This document shows, piece after piece, positions 57,545 through 64,000 of a DNA stretch of 64,000 nt (positions are counted from its first letter, which is position 1; every line of letters starts with the position of its first letter). The position numbers and the translations under genes were made by a program. The notes beneath the pieces are model-generated. The model was not told the DNA's origin. It saw nothing but the letters and a program-made list of their open reading frames with translations, and did no database searches. This DNA is from a virus: the IMG/VR virus record IMGVR_UViG_3300031707_000008, positions 1-64,000 of that record; one strand, written 5' to 3'.

Positions 57545-58042
57545 TTGGTGGATAATGTTTCGGGTGGTGAAGATTGTTTTGGGAAGTATTTCGATTCTAC
57601 TTGTGAAGATTGTATGAGGTGTTCCGCAAAGGATGCATGTTCGAAAGGAACCGCTGCATTCGTTACGAATGTGTCCGATTCACTTGTAACAAAACAGAAG
57701 GAGGTGCCAAATATTATGGTAGAGGAAACCAAGACTGCCGCGAGTGCCACAACGGAAGTAGTTGACGAGAAGGATCCTATCGCTGTAAAGGCGTTAGAGA
57801 TTTGCAAGAAGACGGGTATTCGTTACAACACGATCGGTGGTGGAGTAATTCGCTGGCTTATTCAGGGAGAGGGACAACTAACGGTAGATGAAATCATCGC
57901 CAAGTTGGCCGAGGCTCACCCTGGCAAGGAAGCCAAGAATATCCGTACTCGCTTCTACGAGACTGTAGCCAAGGTACGTGAGACGCTTGGTGCAGACGCC
58001 GTCGTTCGCGAGGACAAGAAGTGGTTTATGAAGCTTGCCTAG
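57545..58042 (+). CDS. Hypothetical protein with nested second start
   Basis: TTG 57545 follows AAGGAGGTGTGTTCGC and gives 165 residues: a Cys-rich head (GEDCFGKYFDSTCEDCMRCSAKDAC, about residues 7-32) and a soluble body (KALEICKKTGIRYNTIGGGVIRWLIQGEGQLTVDEIIAKLAEAHPG). A second in-frame ATG at 57716 has an equally strong site (AAGGAGGTGCCAAATATT), giving a 108-residue form without the Cys head. The body contains a possible winged-helix (ends DAVVREDKKWFMKLA). Function unknown. Confidence 0.7.
   Translation: MVDNVSGGEDCFGKYFDSTCEDCMRCSAKDACSKGTAAFVTNVSDSLVTKQKEVPNIMVEETKTAASATTEVVDEKDPIAVKALEICKKTGIRYNTIGGGVIRWLIQGEGQLTVDEIIAKLAEAHPGKEAKNIRTRFYETVAKVRETLGADAVVREDKKWFMKLA
57716..58042 (+). 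CDS. Shorter nested product of the same gene
   Basis: ATG 57716, in frame, preceded by AAGGAGGTGCCAAATATT. It would yield a 108-residue protein lacking the Cys-rich N-terminus: acidic start MVEETKTAASATTEVVDEKDP, then the conserved-looking helical/winged body. The strength of the internal ribosome site makes it likely that this is the main product. Confidence 0.55.
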   Translation: MVEETKTAASATTEVVDEKDPIAVKALEICKKTGIRYNTIGGGVIRWLIQGEGQLTVDEIIAKLAEAHPGKEAKNIRTRFYETVAKVRETLGADAVVREDKKWFMKLA

Positions 58043-58075
58043 ACAGCAAACTCTTTGATTACTTCTTGAGTTGAT

Positions 58076-58115
58076 GATGGGGTGAGCCATCGTGGGTCCC
58101 ACCCCATCTTTTTTT
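58076..58115 (+). terminator. Rho-independent terminator
   Basis: GATGGGGTG (58076-58084) pairs perfectly with CACCCCATC (58100-58108); seven T follow (58109-58115). It ends the transcript that starts at 56835, so the sigma-like gene and its neighbour form one unit. Confidence 0.85.
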
Positions 58116-58128
58116 CTTGGAGGAGGTT

Positions 58129-58770
58129 ATGGAAACGACGAAGGAAGCTTTAACGAATTTTTCACACCGAATAAAAAAGCGTGTTGTTAGTTTGTCAGGT
58201 TTAATGCGCACGCGACCCGTTTGCTTGAGTTATACTGTAGGTGTTTATACATTTGGTGGGGTAGCTGATGTGTTGTTGAGGGCTAGAGAGAATTTCTTTC
58301 CTGATCGTGGATTGACTTTACTTGAATCGGAAGATTCTTTGCAAACATGTGGGAGTTTATTTCTTTTGGCTGCAAGTATTGAGGCTTGGTTGAAAGACGC
58401 GGAAACGTTGCTGCCCCAAGAGATTGACGATCCCTTTCAGTTACCACTTGAAGCGTATGCCTTGACGGCTACACGTGTTGGAATACTTTTCCCCCCCATT
58501 CAATGTGCTCAAGATTTGGTTATTGCACGATATGAGACGCATGGTGAAACCTATCTTGAGGCGGGCAAAACTCATTTAATTTCGACGATTTGTGACAAGA
58601 TCGATAGATTTCGACATGTTGTGAATTCTATGCAGGGAGACGCTCGGAAAATGCGTGAACCTTGGGTTCAACATGGATTGCACGATCCAAGTATTGACAT
58701 TGTTGGATATTGCATTCTCTTACTTGATTGCTGCTTGTACCGAGGAGAAAACGTGGGCAATGGGTTTTAA
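58129..58770 (+). CDS. Helical protein, possible nucleotide-modification-associated domain
   Basis: A 213-residue protein; ATG 58129 follows TTGGAGGAGGTT. The C-terminal half (HLISTICDKIDRFRHVVNS ... HDPSIDIVGYCILLLDCCL) has the K-x-x-R and D-x-x-GY pattern of DUF1599/Nmad1-type proteins that accompany modified-base genes. The N-terminal half is unrecognised. The assignment is tentative but fits a phage with modified guanine. Confidence 0.5.
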   Translation: METTKEALTNFSHRIKKRVVSLSGLMRTRPVCLSYTVGVYTFGGVADVLLRARENFFPDRGLTLLESEDSLQTCGSLFLLAASIEAWLKDAETLLPQEIDDPFQLPLEAYALTATRVGILFPPIQCAQDLVIARYETHGETYLEAGKTHLISTICDKIDRFRHVVNSMQGDARKMREPWVQHGLHDPSIDIVGYCILLLDCCLYRGENVGNGF

Positions 58771-59287
58771 GAAAGTGGTTTTTGATCTGGAAATTTCCGT
58801 CAGTCCGGATGACGTTGGTGGGTGGAAGCATGATTTGTTGCCGGTTTCAGTTGCTGTGGTATCTGCTCTTGATGATACAAGGTATTTGGTATTTTTGGAA
58901 CATCAAATGCCTGCATTGATTGATTTACTTTCGCGTGTAGAAGTAATTGGTTTTAACACGGAGGCTTTCGATTTTAACGTTTTAAGAAAATATGGGTTTG
59001 TTTCCCCCGGTGGATCGATTGATATGCTTGCTTACTTGATGAAGAATCTTACGCGTCGTGTTTCTCTTGCGCACTTATTGGAAGTGAACTTTTGTGATTG
59101 GCACAAGAAAGAAAAGGGGGAGGATGCCCCACGATTGTGGCAAGCCGGAGAAAAAACACGCGTAATTGAGTATTGTCGTGAAGATGTTCGTCAAACGAAA
59201 ATGTTGTACTTGTTGGGGAGAGAACGGGGTTGGTTGTATGCACGTTACGGCGGATGGGATATCAAAAAGGTTGTAGTTGATTGGTAA
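58760..59287 (+). CDS. DEDD 3'-5' exonuclease (RNase H fold)
   Basis: A 175-residue protein; ATG 58760 follows GGAGAAAACGTGGGC. KVVFDLEIS gives the first DxE, EVIGFNTEAFDFNVLRKYG the second Asp, and VIEYCREDVRQTKMLY the last YxxxD. It is a stand-alone proofreading-like nuclease; the polymerase downstream has its own, so this one may process ends or RNA primers. Confidence 0.82.
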   Translation: MGFKKVVFDLEISVSPDDVGGWKHDLLPVSVAVVSALDDTRYLVFLEHQMPALIDLLSRVEVIGFNTEAFDFNVLRKYGFVSPGGSIDMLAYLMKNLTRRVSLAHLLEVNFCDWHKKEKGEDAPRLWQAGEKTRVIEYCREDVRQTKMLYLLGRERGWLYARYGGWDIKKVVVDW

Positions 59288-59298
59288 GGAGGCGTGGG

Positions 59299-59487
59299 AT
59301 GAAGGTAACAACCAAATTCATGGACAAGTTCAAAAACGAGAGTTTTACTGGCGAGATTGCTGAATGTTGTGGAAAGACATTGTTTGACGAATGCGGAAAT
59401 GTAGATACGTTCGTCCTAAATGATTTTCTTGTACTACTCACAAAGGAATTAATAGAGATAAGGCGTGAAAGATACAAGGTGTTTTAA
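59299..59487 (+). CDS. Small hypothetical protein, 62 aa
   Basis: ATG 59299 follows AAGGAGGCGTGGG. The product (MKVTTKFMDKFKNESFTGEIAECCGK ... LVLLTKELIEIRRERYKVF) is charged and helical at the end, with a CC pair. The 97 bp after it has no gene. No family recognised. Confidence 0.6.
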   Translation: MKVTTKFMDKFKNESFTGEIAECCGKTLFDECGNVDTFVLNDFLVLLTKELIEIRRERYKVF

Positions 59488-59584
59488 GTTTCTTGATACG
59501 CGGGCGCGGAAGACATTGCTTAATAGATTTCAAATACGTACTCATCAAGGAAATCTTAACAAGACTTTTCGAAAGAGGTGAAAC

Positions 59585-60445
59585 GTGAAGTTGGCGTTTG
59601 AAGTGCCTTTAACTTGCTTGGAATTTTTTGAACCCTTAGAGGATTATGGTTTTGCTCTTTCGAAATATGTTTTGTCGGATGCGAATTACGCAGCGTTTTT
59701 TCGTAAAAGGTCCCCCACGATTCTTGATTGTATGACGTATGAGGAAGGGGATTCTGGATCGTTCGAGTCCATTCTACAGGCAATTGACTTAATTGATCCG
59801 AGTGCAATTATCATTCCGGATACGTTGTACGAATGTGATAAGACAATCGAGAAGGGTCGAAATTTTATTCAATTGTTAAAGAAGACGCAGTTGTGGAAAG
59901 GTCAATCATTGATTGGGGTGTTGCAAGGACGTACACCGGACGAATATATGAAGTGCTTGCACTTTTTTCGCTCGTACACGGACTTTTTCGCGTTACCTAC
60001 TTCTCCTCGTATTGGGGAAGAGGCTGCCGAAGGGGTTTCACTCAAGGAACGTTTGGAGTTGCGTTCGGCTTTTCGCGCAAGAATTCTTCAACAATTAAGA
60101 TTCGAGTCAGGAGAAAGTGTGCATTTGTTAGGAATAGACAACCCAATTGAGGTGAGTTTCTTCAAGGAATTTCCCTTTATTGTTTCTGCGGATACATCAA
60201 AACCGATCAAATATGGTTTTGCTGATATTATGTTTGAACCCCTACAAGGGTTACCTGAAGACGCATCATTAAATGTTCGTAAGGATATGCTAGTTGAAGA
60301 ATTGAATCGTGGGGCGCTATATCGTGCTGCTTATAACATTATCGTGATGCGTTATTGGTTGGGTGAGTCCTTTGATAGTGTGTTTGCAAAGTTATTGCGC
60401 TTGACTCGTGGGGCGTTTGTGTTTGGAAGGTCACCAGTCGCATGA
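59585..60445 (+). CDS. dpdA: DpdA-like DNA deazaguanine transferase (TGT relative)
   Basis: A 286-residue protein; GTG 59585 follows AGAGGTGAAAC. DPSAIIIPDTLYECDKTIEKG, LIGVLQGRTPDEYMKCLHFF, FALPTSPRIGEE, VHLLGIDNP and IVSADTSKPIKYG follow the order of TGT-fold motifs: active-site acid, GQG-like loop, and a final conserved D. Phage DpdA enzymes replace guanine in DNA with a 7-deazaguanine, so this is the likely final step after FolE, QueD, QueE and Gat-QueC. It lacks the zinc-cluster end of tRNA TGTs. Confidence 0.8.
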   Translation: MKLAFEVPLTCLEFFEPLEDYGFALSKYVLSDANYAAFFRKRSPTILDCMTYEEGDSGSFESILQAIDLIDPSAIIIPDTLYECDKTIEKGRNFIQLLKKTQLWKGQSLIGVLQGRTPDEYMKCLHFFRSYTDFFALPTSPRIGEEAAEGVSLKERLELRSAFRARILQQLRFESGESVHLLGIDNPIEVSFFKEFPFIVSADTSKPIKYGFADIMFEPLQGLPEDASLNVRKDMLVEELNRGALYRAAYNIIVMRYWLGESFDSVFAKLLRLTRGAFVFGRSPVA

Positions 60446-62949
60446 GTTTTTGTGGAAGATGCGAGTTATGTAAGGGTTTACCCCCACAATTTCGCCATCC
60501 TACTGAAGGTGTTGGAAATCCTCATGCTGAAATAATGTTCGTAGGAGAAGCACCAGGTTATAACGAAATGGTGCAAGGTCAACCCTTTGTGGGGAGAGCA
60601 GGGAAAGTCTTAGATAAAATGTTGTCTGTTATGGGGTTATGGCGCGCGGATGTTCGCCTTGAAAATGCAGTAAGATGCAAACCCCCCGACAATCGCGATC
60701 CGAACAAACATGAGATGGTGGCATGCAAACCCTATTTGGATGACACGATTGTGAAGTTAAAACCCAAGTTGATTGTTACTTTGGGGCACATTCCGTTGGA
60801 GACGCTTTTAGGTTTCAAGACAATTACTGCTGGTAGAGGTGTTCACAAACTCGAAGTTGAAAATCGTTCTGGTGAAAAACATGTTTGTTGGTGTTGCAGT
60901 ACTTACCACCCCGCAGCCGTTTCTCGTAATTGGGGTTTGCTTGAATCAGTTTTGTGTGATATCGAACGTTTTTTGACGTTTAAGGATCAACCAATTACTG
61001 CCTCCGTCCCGCCGTTCCAACCAATTTACCGAATTTTAACGGTGGAAGACATGGTGAAATTGGCTGCAACAACCACCGGAAGAATTTTTTCTCTCGATCT
61101 AGAAACGACAGGGTTTCATTGGAGACGCGATAAGATTTTATGCGCGGGTTTTTGTGATGTGGAGGTATCTTTGCAAGAAATGGTTTACATTCTTCCTTTG
61201 CACGGATATGCTACTACAAAACTTTGCACAGAGTATTGGACGCCTGAAGATAAGGCAATTGTACTCGCTGCCTTCAAGAAGTTCTTGAGCAATAACCGTT
61301 TCTTTGGGCACAACATCAAGTTTGATTTTCGGTTTTTGTTAGCGCAATTGGGTGTCGAATTGGATATTGAGTTTGACACCATGTTGGCACATCATACGTT
61401 AGATGAGAATTCACCCCACGATATTTATTATTGTGCTGCAACATATCTCGGAATCGATCGTTGGGACAATAACTTGAAGGCTTACTTGCCAAATAGCAAA
61501 GTACCTTATAGTCGCGTTCCTAATGTGGTTTTGTGGGAGTACTTGTCGAAGGATGTTGCGTCATGCAAGTTGTTGCGTGAGGTTTTCTTGCGTCGCTTGA
61601 AAAAGGAAAATTTGCTCGATTTTTATAAAGAGTTTGTTGTCCCAATGATCACGGCCTTGGTGCATGTAGAGTCACGAGGAATTTTGCTTGATTTGAGTTT
61701 GCTTGATGTTTTGAGTGAACAACTGACAAGTGATATTGAAGATAAAACCGAACAGTTATTTAAGTTGACGGGTAAATTCAATTACCGTTCGGTACAACAA
61801 TTGCGCACAATTTTGTTCGAGCAATTGCATTTTCCTACTATTAAGAAAACGCCTACAGGCGCACCTAGTACAGACAAGGAGATTTTGGAAAGATATCAGA
61901 ATTTAGACTTTTTCTGTAGTGGCGATAAGACGAGATTTCGTGAAGCAGCAAACGTTCCACGTTTGTTGCTTGAACTGAGAGGGCTCGAAAATGATTTGTC
62001 TCGCTTCAAGAGTGATGCTGGGTTGAAGGCAAGTGTTTGGGCGGATGGAAGAATTCACTCGAACTTTAACATTCATGGTACGCGTAATGGACGTTTGTCG
62101 AGTTCGGAACCCAACATTCATACATTACCTCGAGCGGGGGCTCTTGAGGGGATGGCAAGATTATTGTTTACTGCCCCCAAGGATTGGAAGATACTGGAGG
62201 CGGACTACTCCCAAGCCGAATTGAGAGTTGCTGCTTGGTTGTCACAGGATTACGCAATGTGTGAGAGTTTTAGAAACAAGAAAGATATTCATGTTCTCTC
62301 AGCGTCAGCGATGTACAACAAACCTCCTGAGGAAATCACTGACGACGAACGCTATCTTGCAAAGTTTATCAATTTCGGTTTGTTGTACGGACGAGGTTAT
62401 AAGTCACTTGCAGAACAATTTAAGGTGTCAGAACAACAAGCGCAAGAGTATATTGCACGCTACTTCAAATTGTATGAGGGTTTGAATCGGTGGATTGATG
62501 ATTTACATGAGCATGCGAAGGCGTTGGGGGAATTGCGGAATGTCTTTGGAAGAAGGAGAACATTTCCTGGACACATTAGTGATGAAGAGTGGGAGTTGTC
62601 GGAAATTGAGAGGCAGGCCGTAAACTTCCCATGTGCATCAACGGTCTCGGATTGCATCACACGTTCGACTATCATGTTAGACAAAGTTGGGAAACAACTT
62701 GGTTTGCGAGGCGGAATGACAATGAGTCTTCATGACTCAATTTTTATCGAGAGTCCGCCGGATGAAATCCGTATATTTCTTAAACTGATCCGTTGCTTTA
62801 TGTTGATACCTGTCAAAGGTGATTTTGCGATTCCCGTGGATGTGAAAATAGGTCCACGTTGGGGAGATGCGGAAGAGAAGCATTCGTTCTCGGAAGGAGA
62901 CTACATACCATGGTCGGTATTGAAGGAAGAACTCTTGCCGAGCAACTGA
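60442..62949 (+). CDS. Uracil-DNA glycosylase fused to DNA polymerase A
   Basis: An 835-residue fusion. About residues 1-195 are a family 4-like uracil-DNA glycosylase: Cys cluster CGRCELC, GEAPGYNEMVQG, PFVGRAGK, VRCKPPDN, TLGH and CSTYHPAAV. Residues 205-390 are a 3'-5' exonuclease (SLDLETTGFHW, GHNIKFDFRFL, YLSKDVASCK). The polymerase follows: LEADYSQAELR (motif A), KFINFGLLYGRGY (B) and MSLHDSIFIES (C), where Ser replaces the usual Glu after HD. This is the replicative polymerase. It overlaps DpdA by four bases. Confidence 0.9.
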   Translation: MSFCGRCELCKGLPPQFRHPTEGVGNPHAEIMFVGEAPGYNEMVQGQPFVGRAGKVLDKMLSVMGLWRADVRLENAVRCKPPDNRDPNKHEMVACKPYLDDTIVKLKPKLIVTLGHIPLETLLGFKTITAGRGVHKLEVENRSGEKHVCWCCSTYHPAAVSRNWGLLESVLCDIERFLTFKDQPITASVPPFQPIYRILTVEDMVKLAATTTGRIFSLDLETTGFHWRRDKILCAGFCDVEVSLQEMVYILPLHGYATTKLCTEYWTPEDKAIVLAAFKKFLSNNRFFGHNIKFDFRFLLAQLGVELDIEFDTMLAHHTLDENSPHDIYYCAATYLGIDRWDNNLKAYLPNSKVPYSRVPNVVLWEYLSKDVASCKLLREVFLRRLKKENLLDFYKEFVVPMITALVHVESRGILLDLSLLDVLSEQLTSDIEDKTEQLFKLTGKFNYRSVQQLRTILFEQLHFPTIKKTPTGAPSTDKEILERYQNLDFFCSGDKTRFREAANVPRLLLELRGLENDLSRFKSDAGLKASVWADGRIHSNFNIHGTRNGRLSSSEPNIHTLPRAGALEGMARLLFTAPKDWKILEADYSQAELRVAAWLSQDYAMCESFRNKKDIHVLSASAMYNKPPEEITDDERYLAKFINFGLLYGRGYKSLAEQFKVSEQQAQEYIARYFKLYEGLNRWIDDLHEHAKALGELRNVFGRRRTFPGHISDEEWELSEIERQAVNFPCASTVSDCITRSTIMLDKVGKQLGLRGGMTMSLHDSIFIESPPDEIRIFLKLIRCFMLIPVKGDFAIPVDVKIGPRWGDAEEKHSFSEGDYIPWSVLKEELLPSN

Positions 62950-63326
62950 ACGTACGTGCAGACGTAAAAATCTCGACGCGTGCGGAACTCGTTCACGAGT
63001 TAGCGGTTGTCCCAGCAGAATTTTATGCCGTGATTGGAGAATTGTCGGCTGCACGGCGCGCGTTGAATCAAGCTAAACGTGACTTGAGAATATACGAGGG
63101 AGAGTCCGACTTGAAATCTCGTCGGCAACTAACTATTGGGAATTGGGCACCTTCTGATAAACAGGTGGATCGCGCAATTCAGGCAACTGTGCGTTGGCGA
63201 GAGTTGGATGAGCGATTCTCTAGTGCTCAAGAGTATACGAAGAGTCTTGAAGATTTGCGTGAGTTGTTGTTAATCAAAAAAGAGATGTTGCAATCCATTG
63301 GTGGACAATTACGTGGTGATGAGTAG
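62910..63326 (+). CDS. Helical protein, possible UvsY-like mediator
   Basis: A 138-residue protein; ATG 62910 follows GGAAGGAGACTACATACC inside the polymerase gene. It is helical with coiled coil (FYAVIGELSAARRALNQAKRDLRIYEGESDLKSRRQ, then DKQVDRAIQATVRW and SLEDLRELLLIKKEMLQSIG). Length, fold pattern and position before the single-strand binding protein recall T4 UvsY, the recombination mediator, but no signature proves it. Confidence 0.6.
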   Translation: MVGIEGRTLAEQLNVRADVKISTRAELVHELAVVPAEFYAVIGELSAARRALNQAKRDLRIYEGESDLKSRRQLTIGNWAPSDKQVDRAIQATVRWRELDERFSSAQEYTKSLEDLRELLLIKKEMLQSIGGQLRGDE

Positions 63327-63350
63327 TTTTAACTTGTGAAGGAGGACGAG

Positions 63351-63617
63351 ATGGATAAGGCAACTAGGGCGACTCAGGTATCAGAGCAGGTGTGTGCGAA
63401 TAGTTCCGTTATTGGCACGATTGAGCAACAAACAACAGAACTTTTCAAGAGGTTGAAGCCATTAATACGTGATTGCCCTCCTCCACCCCCCTCCGGATCG
63501 GTGGACAAAGCGGAAGAAGTTTTAGTCGATCATGCCGCAACCCTAAAAGGAATGCACATGCGACTAACGCTTATTAGTGAAACGCTCGATTCTATTATTG
63601 ACCGGCTTGAATTTTAG
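63351..63617 (+). CDS. Small helical protein, 88 aa
   Basis: ATG 63351 follows GAAGGAGGACGAG, the same leader as the next gene. Product: MDKATRATQVSEQVCAN, then helices around a CPPPPPSG turn (about residue 45) and HAATLKGMHMRLTLISETLDSIIDRLEF. No family recognised. Its place between mediator and SSB suggests a role in recombination. Confidence 0.6.
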   Translation: MDKATRATQVSEQVCANSSVIGTIEQQTTELFKRLKPLIRDCPPPPPSGSVDKAEEVLVDHAATLKGMHMRLTLISETLDSIIDRLEF

Positions 63618-63633
63618 TAACGCAAGAAGGAAT

Positions 63634-63711
63634 TCTCGGCTTGTGGTGGTGCCACAGATGAAAACGGCATTACCTGATAGTGGCTTAACGGTAGCCGCCC
63701 GCGAGCCGAGA
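63634..63711 (+). ncRNA. Structured 5' leader element, copy B
   Basis: TCTCGGCTTGTGG (63634-63646) pairs over 13 positions with 63699-63711, the right arm being identical to copy A's (15083-15095) and two left-arm bases changed so that G-U pairs replace G-C. Inside, GGTGCC/GGCATTACC and GTGGCT/AGCCGC can form. The ribosome site GAAGGAGGACGAG follows within a few bases. T4 gene 32 mRNA has a leader that gp32 binds to repress itself; a similar role for this leader of a gp32-like gene is a hypothesis. Confidence 0.75.
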
Positions 63712-63726
63712 GAGAAGGAGGACGAG

Positions 63727-64000
63727 ATGGATCTCGAGAAGATTAAGAAGCGCTTCGGCGAATTGCAAACGGGGAGTTATTTCACTCCCAAGCCGGGGCA
63801 AAATCGCGTTCGTTTTTTGCCTCCCAAGGAACCGACGGATGTTTACTATCGTGAAGTATACGTCCATTGGAACGTTGGGCCTGCTAAACAAATGGTATTG
63901 TGTTTGGCAAAGAGTCGTGGTCAAAGGTGTTTCATTTGTGAGCAGATTGCTGCGTTACGCGCAGTAAATGATCCCGCACGCGCACCCCATTCGCAAGCAC
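63727..64000 (+). CDS. gp32-like single-stranded DNA-binding protein (partial)
   Basis: ATG 63727 follows GAAGGAGGACGAG; the frame is open to the window end. The visible 91 residues (DLEKIKKRFGELQTG, YFTPKPGQNRVRFLPPK, YREVYVHWNVGPAK, MVLCLAKSRGQRCFICEQIAALR) match the start of phage gp32-like SSBs: a short N-terminal LAST-like arm, then an OB fold with C-x-C...CxxC zinc positions. It coats replicating DNA and interacts with recombination mediators. The rest lies beyond the window. Confidence 0.8.
   Translation, partial: MDLEKIKKRFGELQTGSYFTPKPGQNRVRFLPPKEPTDVYYREVYVHWNVGPAKQMVLCLAKSRGQRCFICEQIAALRAVNDPARAPHSQA

Noticed and set aside
1-64000. Integrase or other lysogeny genes
   Set aside because: No tyrosine or serine recombinase or CI-like repressor motif is visible; the single excisionase-like HTH protein is not enough to call the phage temperate.

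Overview
This window is about two thirds or more of the genome of a tailed double-stranded DNA phage of the long, non-contractile tail (siphovirus) type. It carries a prohead protease, major capsid, connectors, tail tube, frameshifted tail chaperones, tape measure and tail tip. Terminase, portal and integrase genes are not visible here. Lipoprotein signals and an overlapping spanin-like pair suggest a Gram-negative host, but the host cannot be named from sequence alone. Genes are dense, often overlap by ATGA/TAATG, and have strong AGGAGGTGA ribosome sites. GTG and TTG starts are common.

Layout. (1) 1-888: a small leftward operon cut by the window edge. (2) 889-7021: an unusual intergenic region, almost gene-free. 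It holds about 30 copies of a 27-28 bp repeat in both orientations, several copies of a perfect palindrome (TCGGATATATCCGA), a long inverted repeat, seven tandem copies of a 42/43 bp unit, two G-rich stretches rich in hairpins, and three tiny genes, two of them paralogous. It separates leftward from rightward transcription and is a candidate replication, partition or regulatory centre. (3) 7022-16125: accessory rightward genes: an HTH protein, glycosyltransferases, a radical SAM enzyme, methyltransferase-like proteins, an NAD-dependent epimerase, SLOG-fold proteins and zinc-ribbon proteins. (4) 16147-36896: a lipoprotein, then head and tail structural genes, with an 800-residue three-domain glycosyltransferase inserted between connector genes. 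(5) 36926-39271: lysis genes (holin, spanin-like pair, NlpC/P60 endolysin). (6) 38166-42942, plus 54363 and 59585: a 7-deazaguanine DNA-modification pathway (QueD, FolE, Gat-QueC, QueE, DpdA-like transferase), which predicts 2'-deoxyarchaeosine-like bases in the phage DNA. (7) 41524-64000: replication, recombination and nucleotide genes: SF2 helicase, Mre11/Rad50-like pair, phosphoribosyltransferase, DnaB-like helicase, primase, MazG, ClpP, a sigma-like factor, exonuclease, a uracil-DNA-glycosylase/DNA polymerase A fusion, and a gp32-like single-strand binding protein running off the right edge.

Most notable: the repeat-filled region at 1-7 kb; two copies of a structured RNA element (15004-15095 and 63634-63711) whose 13-bp closing stem is conserved with compensating pairs directly in front of ribosome sites; a ligase-like protein with a ruined active site next to the capsid genes; a scaffold start nested inside the protease gene; and a recurring promoter (T[T/A]GATT, 17 bp, TATA[A/T]T) at four places.
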